From NCBI RefSeq assembly GCF_016892605.1, contig NZ_JAFEMV010000005.1, positions 186,001 through 250,000 of the forward strand: 64,000 nt of DNA. The letters are read 5' to 3'. The DNA comes from Desemzia sp. RIT 804 (GTDB lineage: Bacteria; Bacillota; Bacilli; Lactobacillales; Carnobacteriaceae). This document shows, piece by piece, positions 27,012 to 36,353 of the stretch. Every line of letters begins with the position of its first letter. Within the stretch, counting starts at the first letter, position 1. The notes under the pieces are model-generated. The model was not told where the DNA came from and did not search any database. It saw only the letters and a list, made by a program, of their open reading frames with translations. The position numbers and the translations under genes are program-made.

Positions 27012-27989
27012 TCACAAGCAGAAAAGATTTTTGATTTTTCCGCTAACGTATCTCTGCTCTATACGATACAGTGCAGTACCTAAACTGCAGGAAACAAGAA
27101 CATCTAAAAGAAATAAAGATTCTGGCCAGTCAGTATAGGCAGATAGAAGCCAAAAATACAACATTTGGACAATAAAAATAGCGTATGAACGCTTGCCTAG
27201 AAATATAAAACTTTGTTTTATAATATCTATTCGGAAAGAAGAAAAATACTTTAATCCTAAGTAAAATACCAACAGCGAATAGAAAAAGGACAGTGGGTCC
27301 TGACCTTTCCAAGAGGTGTCAAACGAATAAAAGGGCACAGGAATGTCAAAATAATGAACTACTAAAAGATACCAGACACTAAAAACAGCGCCGATTTTCA
27401 TTAGCACAGCTGCATAGGTTCGATGACTGTCAAAGAAATACCACATCCCTAAGGCGAGGGCAAAAAGATATCGGAATAACAGTAATCGGTAAAGGAAACT
27501 TGGAATGTCAAATGAGTAGCAAAAATATTCATACATAAGATTACCGACAAAACTCAACAACAGCATGGTCAAAGGAGATGTTTTCTCTACTAACAGATAA
27601 AGCAAAGGCAAGACTAAGATGGCTTGGATCATAATAGAAATGTAATAGCCTCCGTAACCACCGCGTCCTATCAAGTAAAATAAAAAAGAATGCTCTTCTG
27701 GACCAAAAAGAGCTTGTAAGGCATAAATAATCAGCGCAATTGGCAGTAAACGATATAGTTTTTTCAGAAGAAAAGTGGGGTGATAAAATTCTGCTAAGGA
27801 TTTTATAGAGTGTCTATTATAAGATTGGGCTTGATTGTAACCTGAAATAATTAAGAATAAGGGTACTGCTTGTAGCAAATAAAAAGGGCCACCAATTTTG
27901 TGTAACGTTTCATCGTTGAAACTGTGAATCAGAATAACAAAAATGATCGCTATTCCTTTCATCACATCAATGTTCTTATTGTATTTCAT
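27012..27989 (-). CDS. Acyltransferase 3 family membrane protein
   Basis: A 325-residue integral membrane protein with about ten hydrophobic segments. The N-terminal KNIDVMKGIAIIFVILIHSF places the catalytic His22 in the first helix, typical of OafA/WecH-like O-acetyltransferases that modify cell-surface polysaccharide or peptidoglycan. No C-terminal SGNH domain is fused. AGGAGG lies 13-14 nt before ATG 27989, a rather long gap. No glycan genes surround it, so the target is unknown. Confidence 0.85.
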   Translation of the reverse strand: MKYNKNIDVMKGIAIIFVILIHSFNDETLHKIGGPFYLLQAVPLFLIISGYNQAQSYNRHSIKSLAEFYHPTFLLKKLYRLLPIALIIYALQALFGPEEHSFLFYLIGRGGYGGYYISIMIQAILVLPLLYLLVEKTSPLTMLLLSFVGNLMYEYFCYSFDIPSFLYRLLLFRYLFALALGMWYFFDSHRTYAAVLMKIGAVFSVWYLLVVHYFDIPVPFYSFDTSWKGQDPLSFFYSLLVFYLGLKYFSSFRIDIIKQSFIFLGKRSYAIFIVQMLYFWLLSAYTDWPESLFLLDVLVSCSLGTALYRIEQRYVSGKIKNLFCL

Positions 27990-28100
27990 TTCTAAATATG
28001 TGCCTCCTGATTGATTCTTTTTTTATGATAACCAATTCTATTCTTGAAGTAAAATTTATTTTTAGTGAGATAAGGCTAAAGAACAATACAGACGCAATCT

Positions 28101-28129
28101 TTGGCTTTTTTGCATATGAGCGTTATAAT
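28101..28129 (+). promoter_or_regulatory. ald promoter
   Basis: TTGGCT, a 17-bp spacer and TATAAT. It leaves a 5' leader of about 110 nt before ald. Confidence 0.7.
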
Positions 28130-28244
28130 AAAATAGTAAAAGAAATTATCGTGGATAAGATTCATGCAAATGCAGAGATATAAGAAAACGAAGTGAAGCA
28201 TTAGATGGGTTACGGTGATTGAAAAAAATAGGAGGATTTTTTTT

Positions 28245-29360
28245 ATGAATATTGGAATACCAACAGAGATCAAGAATAGCGAAAAACGAGTATCTGTTTC
28301 TCCATCTGGAGTGAAGAGTTTAATATCGGCAGGACATACAGTGTTTGTGGAAAAAGGAGCAGGGGAAACTGCTGGTTTTTATGATGAACAATATGTAGAG
28401 TCGGGAGCTGAAATCGTTTCTACTGCTGAAGAAGTTTGGTCGTCTGATATGGTTATTAAAGTAAAAGAACCACTACCTGAAGAATATGGCTATTTCCGTG
28501 AAGATTTGATCATTTTTACTTATCTACATTTAGCCGCAAACAAAAAATTAACTGATGCGCTGAAAGAGAGCGGCGTAACAGCGATTGGATATGAAACAAT
28601 GGTCGGAAATGACGGATCATTGCCATTGCTGACTCCTATGAGCCAAATTGCTGGTAGAATGTCCATTCAAATTGGAGCGCATTTCTTAGAAAATAGTAAT
28701 GGTGGAAAAGGGATTTTACTAGGCGGTACTCCAGGAGTGCGTTCAGGAAAAGTAGTCATTATCGGAGGAGGGGTTTCTGGTACAAACGCTGCTAAAATTG
28801 CTGTCGGAATGGGAGCAAACGTAGTCGTTTTAGATAACAATCCTAAACGTCTCAGCGAATTAGGTGAAATATTTGGTAACTCTATTCAAACGATTATGTC
28901 GAATGAATACAATATCGAAGAAGAACTTAAAACTGCGGATCTTGTTATCGGTGCAGTATTGATTCCAGGAGCAAAAGCACCACAATTGGTTTCGGAAAAA
29001 ATGGTTAAACAAATGACAGCTGGATCGGTAATCGTAGATATCAGTGTTGACCAAGGCGGAATTATTGAAACAGCTGACACAGTAACTACTTTAGATGATC
29101 CTGTCTATGTAAAACACGGTGTTCTCCACTATGCAGTAGCGAATATTCCAGGAAGCGTAGCAAAAACAGCTACTCAATCTTTAACCAACGTAACGATCCC
29201 TTATGCATTAAATATTGCGAATAAAGGATTGCTGGAAGCTGCTAAAAACAATTCAACGATTTACACAGGTATCAATGTTATGAAAAATCAAGTAACACAC
29301 AAAGAAGTTGCTCGTTCATTAGAATTAGATTATGTAGAAGCTAGTAAATTATTTAACTAA
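28245..29360 (+). CDS. ald: Alanine dehydrogenase
   Basis: A 371-residue NAD-dependent L-alanine dehydrogenase, the standard length. Substrate residues Lys74 (VKEPLPEEY) and His95 (TYLHLA) and the Rossmann motif [15 protein letters not shown] are present. It interconverts alanine and pyruvate plus ammonia. The ATG at 28245 is chosen because AGGAGG lies 10 nt upstream and the protein then begins [10 protein letters not shown] as in homologues; an in-frame start 30 nt upstream lacks support. The own promoter is at 28101-28129. Confidence 0.96.
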   Translation: MNIGIPTEIKNSEKRVSVSPSGVKSLISAGHTVFVEKGAGETAGFYDEQYVESGAEIVSTAEEVWSSDMVIKVKEPLPEEYGYFREDLIIFTYLHLAANKKLTDALKESGVTAIGYETMVGNDGSLPLLTPMSQIAGRMSIQIGAHFLENSNGGKGILLGGTPGVRSGKVVIIGGGVSGTNAAKIAVGMGANVVVLDNNPKRLSELGEIFGNSIQTIMSNEYNIEEELKTADLVIGAVLIPGAKAPQLVSEKMVKQMTAGSVIVDISVDQGGIIETADTVTTLDDPVYVKHGVLHYAVANIPGSVAKTATQSLTNVTIPYALNIANKGLLEAAKNNSTIYTGINVMKNQVTHKEVARSLELDYVEASKLFN

Positions 29361-29394
29361 ACTCAAATTACAAAGATCGAAGTGAGGATTAAAA

Positions 29395-29625
29395 ATGGCA
29401 AAAAGAAATAAAAAAAGCGAAGTTGTCATTCAAGAGACTTCAAATAATACAGATAGCTTTACTGAATTAGAACTGTTTATCCACAAAGATAAAATAGGCA
29501 CCATCCAGCAACCAAAAGGCGAAGCCATCACTACTATCAATAAAAATGGTAATGAAGCAAAAGCCAAGAATATTGATGAAGCAATTAACAATTTAATTAT
29601 GGACTATAATTTACATTATATGTAG
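29395..29625 (+). CDS. DUF2969 family small protein
   Basis: A 76-residue polar cytoplasmic protein, Lys/Glu/Asn-rich, ending LIMDYNLHYM, which fits the DUF2969 family of Lactobacillales (C-terminal YNLH). Function is unknown. In relatives it tends to lie near cell-shape genes such as rodA, and here rodA is 1.5 kb downstream. Ribosome site GTGAGGATTAAA, 34 bp after ald. Confidence 0.75.
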   Translation: MAKRNKKSEVVIQETSNNTDSFTELELFIHKDKIGTIQQPKGEAITTINKNGNEAKAKNIDEAINNLIMDYNLHYM

Positions 29626-29705
29626 AGTGGATCATTTATTCTTTTATGAAGAATAAGTGATGAATCTACTTAATTATCATTCAACTACAAGGATGTGAAC
29701 TTGTA

Positions 29706-30680
29706 ATGGAGACTGTTAAGCAACTTCCGTTTAAACAAAAAATGATTAGACTTTTTAAAGTAAGTAAAAATAATTGGGGGCGAGCAGACGTTGCCTCTCA
29801 AGCAGGAGAGCTAGCTTATTTCGTATTATTTTCTCTTTTCCCGATACTATTAGTTATTGCTAATATCATTCCCTTGTTTCCAATAGATATCAATGCTGTA
29901 TTAGCTTATATGGAGACTGCAGTTCCACCAGATATTTATAGTGTGATTGAACCTATCTTGATAGAGTATCTAAACAGTTCAAGTGGAGGGGTCATTTCTA
30001 TAGGGCTGATCACAGCACTTTGGTCAGCCAGTAAAGCTTTTAATTCATTGCAGAATCTATTGAATGATGTTTATGGGGTCGAACCAAGAAAGAACTTTCT
30101 TTTGGTACGATTAGTATCGTTATTGATTCAATTGGCTATTGTCTCTATTGTCGGAGTTATCATTTTCATCTTTGTTTTCGGAGAATTCATCGTATCATTT
30201 ATTGAAGATCTTTTAAGCATTGATTTAGGGATCATTATGCAAATACTGCAATTGCGTTGGTTAATATTATTGATCGTTTTGGTTTCGCTATTTATGGCGG
30301 TTTACTTCTTGATGCCAAATCATCATCTAGGTATTAAATATGCAATTCCTGGAGCTATATTCGCAACTGTCGGATGGTTAGTATTGTCTCAAGGTTTTTC
30401 TATTTACTTACAGTTCGCAGGTGGAGATGCTGCGGCTAATGCAACATTTGGGGTATTCATTGTTCTCATGTTGTGGCTTTATCTGGCTGCGATGATACTT
30501 CTACTAGGTGGTTTGGTCAATACGATTTATTTTGAATACAAAAACGGGCACACTGTACAAGAAGCCATTGATAAAGAAGATGAAGATAAACCAGAAGTCA
30601 ATCAAAAGAAAAATTTACCAAAACAACGTAAAAAACTAATAAAAGTAAAAGAAGTAGAAAAACAAAAGAGCGTGGAATAA
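29706..30680 (+). CDS. YihY/BrkB family membrane protein
   Basis: A 324-residue protein with six hydrophobic segments and a charged Lys-rich C-terminal tail (about 285-324). Motifs such as QAGELAYFVLFSLFPILL and LWSASKAFNSLQ define the YihY family (formerly mis-named RNase BN). Proposed roles are in envelope transport; function is not established. The start follows AAGGATGTGAACTTGTA. The stop codon lies inside repeat copy D. Confidence 0.88.
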   Translation: METVKQLPFKQKMIRLFKVSKNNWGRADVASQAGELAYFVLFSLFPILLVIANIIPLFPIDINAVLAYMETAVPPDIYSVIEPILIEYLNSSSGGVISIGLITALWSASKAFNSLQNLLNDVYGVEPRKNFLLVRLVSLLIQLAIVSIVGVIIFIFVFGEFIVSFIEDLLSIDLGIIMQILQLRWLILLIVLVSLFMAVYFLMPNHHLGIKYAIPGAIFATVGWLVLSQGFSIYLQFAGGDAAANATFGVFIVLMLWLYLAAMILLLGGLVNTIYFEYKNGHTVQEAIDKEDEDKPEVNQKKNLPKQRKKLIKVKEVEKQKSVE

Positions 30681-30736
30681 GTCGTTTAGCTCTCCGTACT
30701 GGAGTGAGAGCTGACTTATGCAACGCGTCTAAAAGC
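30668..30736 (+). repeat. Variable-core intergenic repeat, divergent copy D
   Basis: 5' module GAGCGTGGAATAAGTCGTTT (compare GAGCGGGACAAAAGACGTTT in copy C), a short core stem (30677-30719: ATAAGTC and AGCTCTC with their complements), and 3' module CAACGCGTCTAAAAGC, matching the AACGCRTNTAAA tail of copies A and B. It overlaps the yihY stop codon. Confidence 0.55.
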
Positions 30737-30738
30737 TG

Positions 30739-30790
30739 AATCTTAGAAGCAAGGGTTATCAACCCCCATCTTCTAAGATTTATTTTTTTT
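30739..30790 (+). terminator. Terminator after the YihY gene
   Basis: Stem AATCTTAGAAG with CTTCTAAGATT, an inner GGGTT/AACCC helix, then T8. The following 280 bp up to rodA hold only a possible -10 (TATAAT, 31003-31008). Confidence 0.88.
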
Positions 30791-31075
30791 GACAAATAGA
30801 CGGATTTAAAACTAAAACTGCTCCAGTAGTTGAATTTTAATTTGATAAATAATAAAAAAGTATTATGGGCAGTGGTTAAGAGAGAAGCAGTTTATTCAGC
30901 TAAAAAGAGGAATCATTGAATCTTTAGTGACTACCTCAGAAAAGTTTATGTCATTTTTACTAAGAAATGAGAAGAGTCCTTTTTTTTACTGATTTTTTCT
31001 TATATAATAGTTGAAGCTAAAAGAACTGACAAAAGAATATTTTATTTGATGTGCAAGGAGATTATTGAAAAGAAC

Positions 31076-32251
31076 ATGAGTGAAAAAAAAGAAACTAGAA
31101 TTGACTATGGAATAGTGCTCTCGTTGTTGTTACTCGCTATTATTAGTATTGCTACAATGTTTTCGACCATTTCGCTGATTGGCGGAGGAAGTATGCGGGG
31201 AACGATCATGCATATCGCCTGGTATATTGTTGGTGCTGTGTCTATTATTGTGATCATGCAGTTTGATTCTGAGCAGCTGTGGAAAATCACTCCTTATGGA
31301 TATGCGATTGGTTTGATCCTGCTTTTCTTGGTGCTCTTTTTATATGACGAACCGCTTTTTTTAAGAACTGGAGCCAAGAGTTGGTTTAAACTAGGACCAC
31401 TGACTTTCCAGCCTTCAGAGGTGATGAAAATCGCCTTTATCTTAATGTTGGCTAGAACTGTCACTCAGCACAATGCAACTTTCGTGAATCATAAGACAGA
31501 ATCAGATTTTATGCTATTAGGCAAAATTACTTTGGTCTCTGCACCACCTATGCTGCTGGTATTGCTGCAAAATGACTTGGGAACAACACTGGTATTTATT
31601 GCAATCGTTATTGGAGTCATTTTAATGTCAGGAATATCTTGGAAAATACTGGTACCTTTGTTTAGCTCAGTGGCCATAATAGGAGCGACTCTTCTGTTAT
31701 TAGTAGTGTACAATCGAGAACTTTTATACAATTTAGGCTTTAAAGATTATCAATTTTCGCGAATTGATTCATGGTTAGATCCTTATCACGATACTCAAGG
31801 AGCAGCTTATCAATTGTTGCAAAGTATCAAAGCGATTGGCTCTGGTAAAGTGTTTGGAAAAGGATTTGGTGTTTCAGAAGTTTATGTACCGGTTAGAGAG
31901 TCAGATATGATTTTCGCTACGATTGGTGAAAATTTCGGATTCATCGGTGGCGCAGTATTGATTTTGATTTACTTTATGCTTGTTTATCAAATGATCCGTG
32001 TCTGTTTAGATACGAAGAATATTTTCTATACGTATATTGCTACAGGAGTTATCATGATGATCGTGTTTCATGTATTTGAGAATGTGGGGATGAGTATTGG
32101 ACTGTTACCGTTAACAGGTATTCCATTGCCGTTTATTTCTCAAGGAGGCTCTGCTTTGCTGGGTAATATGATGGGGATTGGCTTGATCATGTCAATGCGT
32201 TACCATTATAAGAGTTACATGTTCTCTGAAGATGATGAAGAATTTAGATGA
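31076..32251 (+). CDS. rodA: Rod-shape peptidoglycan polymerase (FtsW/RodA/SpoVE family)
   Basis: A 391-residue SEDS glycosyltransferase with about ten membrane helices. The family C-terminal motif IPLPFISQGGSALLGNMMGIGL and the WLDPYHDTQGAAYQLLQS loop are clear. RodA polymerises glycan strands for elongation with a class B PBP. The start is uncertain: ATG 31076 gives the usual N-terminus (MSEKKETRIDYG); AAGGAG is 15 nt ahead of it. A further in-frame ATG at 31049 lacks a ribosome site. Single gene; RodA rather than FtsW is suggested by its isolation from the division cluster. Confidence 0.9.
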   Translation: MSEKKETRIDYGIVLSLLLLAIISIATMFSTISLIGGGSMRGTIMHIAWYIVGAVSIIVIMQFDSEQLWKITPYGYAIGLILLFLVLFLYDEPLFLRTGAKSWFKLGPLTFQPSEVMKIAFILMLARTVTQHNATFVNHKTESDFMLLGKITLVSAPPMLLVLLQNDLGTTLVFIAIVIGVILMSGISWKILVPLFSSVAIIGATLLLLVVYNRELLYNLGFKDYQFSRIDSWLDPYHDTQGAAYQLLQSIKAIGSGKVFGKGFGVSEVYVPVRESDMIFATIGENFGFIGGAVLILIYFMLVYQMIRVCLDTKNIFYTYIATGVIMMIVFHVFENVGMSIGLLPLTGIPLPFISQGGSALLGNMMGIGLIMSMRYHYKSYMFSEDDEEFR

Positions 32252-32317
32252 TCACCCTTTTACTTTGAAAAAATTAGCGTTATACTAATAAAGACGCAAC
32301 TGTTTGGAGGAGATTAT

Positions 32318-32701
32318 TTGTTAGAATTTTATTGTATTCCAACTTGTTCAACTTGTAAGGCAGCCAAAAAATGGCTGCAAAAATACCAGTTTGAATTTGA
32401 GGAAATCAACTTAAAAACAGCTCCTCCTGACGAAGAAAAATGGATTCAGATTTTTCAGCACTCTGATTTACCGTTGAAACGTTTCTTCAACACAAGCGGA
32501 ATGGTATATAAAGAGAGAGGCTTAAAAGATGTAGTTCCCAATTTAACGGAACATGAAGCAGCGGAGTTGCTGGCTAGTGAAGGTATGTTGATCAAGCGAC
32601 CTTTGATTCTAGAAGGCAATAACAGCCTGATAGGTTTTAAAGAAGCCGTATATGAAGAACTTTTGCAAAAAGAAAGGGAGTCTGTAGTAAATGGCAAATG
32701 A
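32318..32701 (+). CDS. ArsC/Spx-family reductase-like protein
   Basis: A 127-residue thioredoxin-fold protein of the ArsC/YffB/Spx family. It has a CxxC pair in IPTCSTCKAA and the conserved IKRPLI near residue 92. TTG at 32318 follows GGAGGAGATTA. Whether it is a reductase or an Spx-type RNA polymerase regulator cannot be decided. Its last 11 nt overlap the gcvH-like gene, so the two are translationally coupled, which hints at a redox/lipoate link. Confidence 0.82.
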   Translation: MLEFYCIPTCSTCKAAKKWLQKYQFEFEEINLKTAPPDEEKWIQIFQHSDLPLKRFFNTSGMVYKERGLKDVVPNLTEHEAAELLASEGMLIKRPLILEGNNSLIGFKEAVYEELLQKERESVVNGK

Positions 32702-33047
32702 ATTGAAGTATAGTCCAAATGGGTTATGGGTAGCGAAAAATGGCGAGAATTATCGTGTGGGATTGTCTGAAAAAGGACAAGACGATATCGGAGAAATTAT
32801 GTTTGCAGACATACCTAAAGACATCGCAGTATTAAAAGCTGGAGATTCTTTATTAGGTGTAGAAGGAGCTAAAGCTGTTACAGAATTAGAGTCTCCGTTA
32901 AGTGGAGATGTCGTACAATTCAATGAAAGCTTATTAATTAGTCCGGAAGAGCTGAACAGTGAAGATCAAAAAAGTAATTGGATCGTTGAATTGACGAATG
33001 TAGATGCAAGTGAATTTGCAAAGTTAGAAGATAGTGTTCAACTATAA
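32691..33047 (+). CDS. gcvH: GcvH-like lipoyl carrier protein
   Basis: A 118-residue lipoyl-domain protein. Lys in VEGAKAVTEL is the predicted lipoylation site, followed by ESPLSGDVV as in glycine cleavage H proteins. No gcvT or gcvP is in the window. Stand-alone H proteins in Firmicutes serve as lipoyl relays to 2-oxoacid dehydrogenases or as carriers in redox systems. The ribosome site (AAAGGGAGT) lies inside the preceding ArsC-like gene. Confidence 0.85.
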   Translation: MANELKYSPNGLWVAKNGENYRVGLSEKGQDDIGEIMFADIPKDIAVLKAGDSLLGVEGAKAVTELESPLSGDVVQFNESLLISPEELNSEDQKSNWIVELTNVDASEFAKLEDSVQL

Positions 33048-33061
33048 GAGATAAAAAGTCG

Positions 33062-33090
33062 TTGACAGACTCCTTGGAGACTGATAAACT
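33062..33090 (+). promoter_or_regulatory. met operon promoter
   Basis: Consensus TTGACA, a 17-bp spacer and TAAACT. It places the start near 33097, at the head of the T-box leader. Confidence 0.82.
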
Positions 33091-33096
33091 AACTTC

Positions 33097-33407
33097 AAGA
33101 TTAATAAAAATAGAATGCTATGAAAAGAAGAGTAAGTTCTAATGGATATTTTTAGAGAGCTCCGGTTGCTGAAAAGGAGTATTGGAAATGGAACTGAAGA
33201 TGGTCTTTGAGCAGAATAAGTGAATGCTTCGCACAAGCTTGTTCCGGGAGCTCCCGATACAGAGTCACAGTATATGAGTCGCAATTGTCTCCGTACTGGC
33301 TAAGGTTCATTCAGTGATGAATGAATAAACTAAGGTGGTAACACGAAATGACAACTTTCGTCCTTTATTTAAGTCAATAACTTAAATAGTGGGCGAAAGT
33401 TTTTTTA
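33097..33407 (+). promoter_or_regulatory. Met-specific T-box riboswitch
   Basis: A tRNA-sensing leader. Stem I carries GAGAGCTCCGGTTGCTGAAA and, in the specifier loop, CTGAAG-ATG-GTCTTTGAG with an ATG (methionine) specifier at 33200-33202. The T-box core AAGGTGGTAACACG is at 33332-33345. The terminator (AACTTTCGTCC with GGGCGAAAGTT, 33353-33401) ends in T7. Uncharged tRNA-Met would stabilise antitermination and switch on metNIQ. The specifier fits the methionine importer downstream. Confidence 0.93.
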
Positions 33408-33451
33408 GTATATACAGCTAGAAGGTCGAAAAGAATGGAGAGCAGCAAAAT

Positions 33452-34483
33452 ATGATCAATTTATCCAACGTAACAAAACGTTTTGATACGAAACAAGGTA
33501 CTTTAACTGCAGTAGACAACGTTAACCTCTCCATTGATAAAGGAGAAATCTACGGCATTATTGGTTATTCAGGTGCTGGGAAAAGTACCTTAGTTCGCAT
33601 GTTCAATGGTTTGGAGAAACCAACGGAAGGAGACGTTTCATTAGGAAACAGCATTATTTCCAAATTGACCGGAAAAGATTTAAGACAAAAAAGACAAAAA
33701 ATCGGGATGATTTTTCAGCATTTTAATTTATTGTGGTCAAGAACCGTGTTGGAAAATGTACTGTTGCCTTTAGAAATAGCAAAAGTACCTAAATATGAAC
33801 AACTAGATAAAGCTCAAGAATTGATTCGTCTGGTAGGATTGGAAGGCAGAGAGAATGCTTATCCGGCTCAATTATCTGGTGGTCAAAAACAACGTGTAGG
33901 GATCGCTAGAGCGTTAGCAAATGAACCAACGTTATTATTGTGCGATGAAGCAACAAGTGCATTAGATCCTCAAACAACTGATGAAGTGTTGGATCTGTTA
34001 TTAGAGATCAATAAACGGTTGAACCTGACCATTGTGATCATTACTCATGAAATGCATGTAGTGAGAAAGATTTGCAACAAAGTAGCGGTTATGGAAAACG
34101 GAAAAGTGGTTGAAGAGGGTAATGTACTAGATGTGTTCAAACGCCCGCAACAAGAAATCACTAAACGCTTTATTCGCCAAGATACGGATCCTGAAAGTGA
34201 AGATACCGATCTTGTGTTAAGCCAAGTATTCGCAGATTATCCTGAGGGCAAACTGCTTCACTTGACCTTTAACGGTGAAAACTCTAAACAACCTGTTTTG
34301 TCTAAAGTGATTCGCAATCATCCGATCGAATTGAATGTCATTCAGGGAAGTATCCAACAAACACAAGCGGGTTCTATCGGTTCATTGTATGTTCAAGTAA
34401 CAGGAGAACAAGTGGTGATCAAGGATGTTATCCGCGACTTGAAAGACATGAATGTAGAAGTTGAGGTGATTGAACATGTTTAA
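33452..34483 (+). CDS. metN: Methionine ABC importer ATP-binding protein
   Basis: A 343-residue ABC ATPase of the methionine uptake family. Walker A is GYSGAGKST, the signature LSGGQKQR, Walker B LLLCDEATSALD. A C-terminal NIL domain (about 265-343) is the methionine-sensing regulatory part that gives trans-inhibition. It is the first gene after the Met T-box. The end overlaps metI by 8 nt. Confidence 0.95.
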   Translation: MINLSNVTKRFDTKQGTLTAVDNVNLSIDKGEIYGIIGYSGAGKSTLVRMFNGLEKPTEGDVSLGNSIISKLTGKDLRQKRQKIGMIFQHFNLLWSRTVLENVLLPLEIAKVPKYEQLDKAQELIRLVGLEGRENAYPAQLSGGQKQRVGIARALANEPTLLLCDEATSALDPQTTDEVLDLLLEINKRLNLTIVIITHEMHVVRKICNKVAVMENGKVVEEGNVLDVFKRPQQEITKRFIRQDTDPESEDTDLVLSQVFADYPEGKLLHLTFNGENSKQPVLSKVIRNHPIELNVIQGSIQQTQAGSIGSLYVQVTGEQVVIKDVIRDLKDMNVEVEVIEHV

Positions 34484-35180
34484 GACATTATTGATAGGAG
34501 AGAGTCTTCTCGCCCAGTACTTTGATTTTACTGAAGTGAATTGGGAAAGAATAAGCAATGCTACTCAAGAAACCTTGTTGATGACGATTGGTTCTGTGAT
34601 AGCCGTCTTTATCTTAGGCTTGGTTATTGGATTATTATTATACGAAACAAATGGCAAAAAAAGCCTCGCAGTAACGATTCTGCATGGAATTGTCAGTATT
34701 CTAGTAAATGTATTTCGTTCTATTCCATTTATTATATTGATTGTTTTGTTGATTCCATTCACTCAAAAAATAGTCGGTACGATGATCGGACCAGTAGCTG
34801 CTTTACCAGCCTTGATCATTTCATCAGCTCCATTCTATGGACGTTTAGTCGAAGCAGGCTTCAGAGAAATAGATAAAGGTGTTATCGAAGCAGCCGAAGC
34901 GATGGGAGCCAATAAATGGCAGATCATTTACAAAATCTTGATCCCAGAAAGCATGCCTTCCATTATTGCTGGGATTACGACTACAGCGATTTCGTTAGTT
35001 GGGTACACAGCGATGGCCGGAGTAATCGGAGCAGGAGGATTAGGAAATTTAGCCTATCTAGAAGGTTTTCAAAGAAGTCAACCAACCGTAACATTGGTAG
35101 CGACCATTATCGTATTAGTGATGGTATTTGTGATTCAAGGCATCGGCGATCGAGTAGTAGATAGGGTAGATAAACGCTGA
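34476..35180 (+). CDS. metI: Methionine ABC importer permease
   Basis: A 234-residue permease with five to six membrane helices and the EAA-type loop EAAEAMGANKWQIIYKIL near residue 140. It pairs with MetN and MetQ. The ATG at 34476 (GAGGTGA upstream, within metN) is preferred to TTG at 34470. Confidence 0.93.
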   Translation: MFKTLLIGESLLAQYFDFTEVNWERISNATQETLLMTIGSVIAVFILGLVIGLLLYETNGKKSLAVTILHGIVSILVNVFRSIPFIILIVLLIPFTQKIVGTMIGPVAALPALIISSAPFYGRLVEAGFREIDKGVIEAAEAMGANKWQIIYKILIPESMPSIIAGITTTAISLVGYTAMAGVIGAGGLGNLAYLEGFQRSQPTVTLVATIIVLVMVFVIQGIGDRVVDRVDKR

Positions 35181-35243
35181 TGTTAGAAAGTGTTATTATA
35201 ATGGGTATTAAACTATAAAAAAATCATTAGGGGGATTTTAAGT

Positions 35244-36080
35244 ATGAAAAAATCAGTATTTATCAAATCATTGGCTACAATAGGAGCTACTCTTTTATTA
35301 GCGGCTTGTGGAAACGGCGGCAATTCTGACGAAGGAGCTGGCGAAAACACTACTATTCATATTGGAGCGAGCAACACACCACATGCAGAAATTTTAGAGT
35401 TTGCTGCACCTATTTTAGAAGAAGAAGGCTATACGTTGGATATTACGACATATAATGACTATGTAGTGCCTAACGTGGCATTAGAAGAAGGCGACTTGGA
35501 TGCGAATTACTTCCAGCATGTACCATTCTTTGAAGCAGCGGTAGCTGAAAATGATTACGATTTTGTTAATGCAGGCGGGATCCATTTGGAACCGATCGGC
35601 TTGTTCTCACAAGATTATGCTAGCCTAGAAGAATTGCCAGATGGTGCGACAGTGCTTGTCAGCAGCAACCAACCAGACTGGGGTCGTATCATCGGAATTT
35701 TCCAAGAAGCTGGTCTAGTATCTATTGATGAAGGAACAGACTTGACAACTGCAACATTTGATGACATTACAGAGAATCCGAAAAATCTTCAATTTGAATA
35801 CGAAAACGATCCAGCTCTAATGCCGACATTGTATCAACAAGGTGAAGGTGATGTTGTAGCGATCAACTCTAACTTTGCAGTAGATCAAGATATAGACCCG
35901 CTAGAAGATTCTATTGCGTTAGAAAGTGAAAGCTCTCCATATGCAAACATTATTGCAGTGAGAAGTGAAGACGCTGAAAACCCTGGAATCTTGAAATTGA
36001 TCGAAGTATTGAGATCTCAAGAAGTTCAAGATTACATTCTTGAAACATGGAATGGAGCAGTAGTTCCAGTAAGTGAATAA
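35244..36080 (+). CDS. metQ: Methionine-binding lipoprotein (NlpA family)
   Basis: A 278-residue lipoprotein. The signal peptide ends LLLAACG with lipid-modified Cys22. NlpA-family phrases include NTPHAEILEFAAPIL and LDANYFQHVPFFE. It captures methionine outside the membrane for MetNI. Last gene of the T-box operon, followed by a strong terminator. Confidence 0.95.
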   Translation: MKKSVFIKSLATIGATLLLAACGNGGNSDEGAGENTTIHIGASNTPHAEILEFAAPILEEEGYTLDITTYNDYVVPNVALEEGDLDANYFQHVPFFEAAVAENDYDFVNAGGIHLEPIGLFSQDYASLEELPDGATVLVSSNQPDWGRIIGIFQEAGLVSIDEGTDLTTATFDDITENPKNLQFEYENDPALMPTLYQQGEGDVVAINSNFAVDQDIDPLEDSIALESESSPYANIIAVRSEDAENPGILKLIEVLRSQEVQDYILETWNGAVVPVSE

Positions 36081-36088
36081 TTATTTTT

Positions 36089-36135
36089 AAAATAGAACCA
36101 GACCATTCATCAATGGTCTGGTTCTATTTTATTTT
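36089..36135 (+). terminator. Terminator after metQ
   Basis: A 19-bp perfect stem (AAAATAGAACCAGACCATT) with a 4-nt loop, then T-rich DNA. Confidence 0.92.
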
Positions 36136-36298
36136 GTGTAGTTGAAAACTTGAAAGGCTCGCTGATAAAACTAAGCGAGGTACTTAAGTAAATGTGAATA
36201 AAGGTGATCTTCACTCATAAAGCCAAGCAAAGCAAACCAAACAACAAAATACGGGATAAAGCCCCATACCCATCACCATTAAAAATGGTCAACTCTAC

Positions 36299-36334
36299 AA
36301 AAAAAGCCACCCAACACCTGACTGTTTGGGCGAC
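36299..36334 (-). terminator. Terminator of the ABC exporter operon
   Basis: On the minus strand, GTCGCCCAAACA pairs with TGTTGGGTGGC (one bulge), followed by T7. Confidence 0.78.
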
Positions 36335-36353
36335 TTCGCTATATAGAACTATT

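Noticed and set aside
33048-33451. Small ORFs in the metN leader
   Set aside because: The interval is fully explained by the promoter and the Met T-box riboswitch.
34541-34876. Plus-strand ORFs in a second frame of metI (also 34916-35164)
   Set aside because: These are shadow frames of a clear MetI coding sequence, with Ser/Arg-rich composition.
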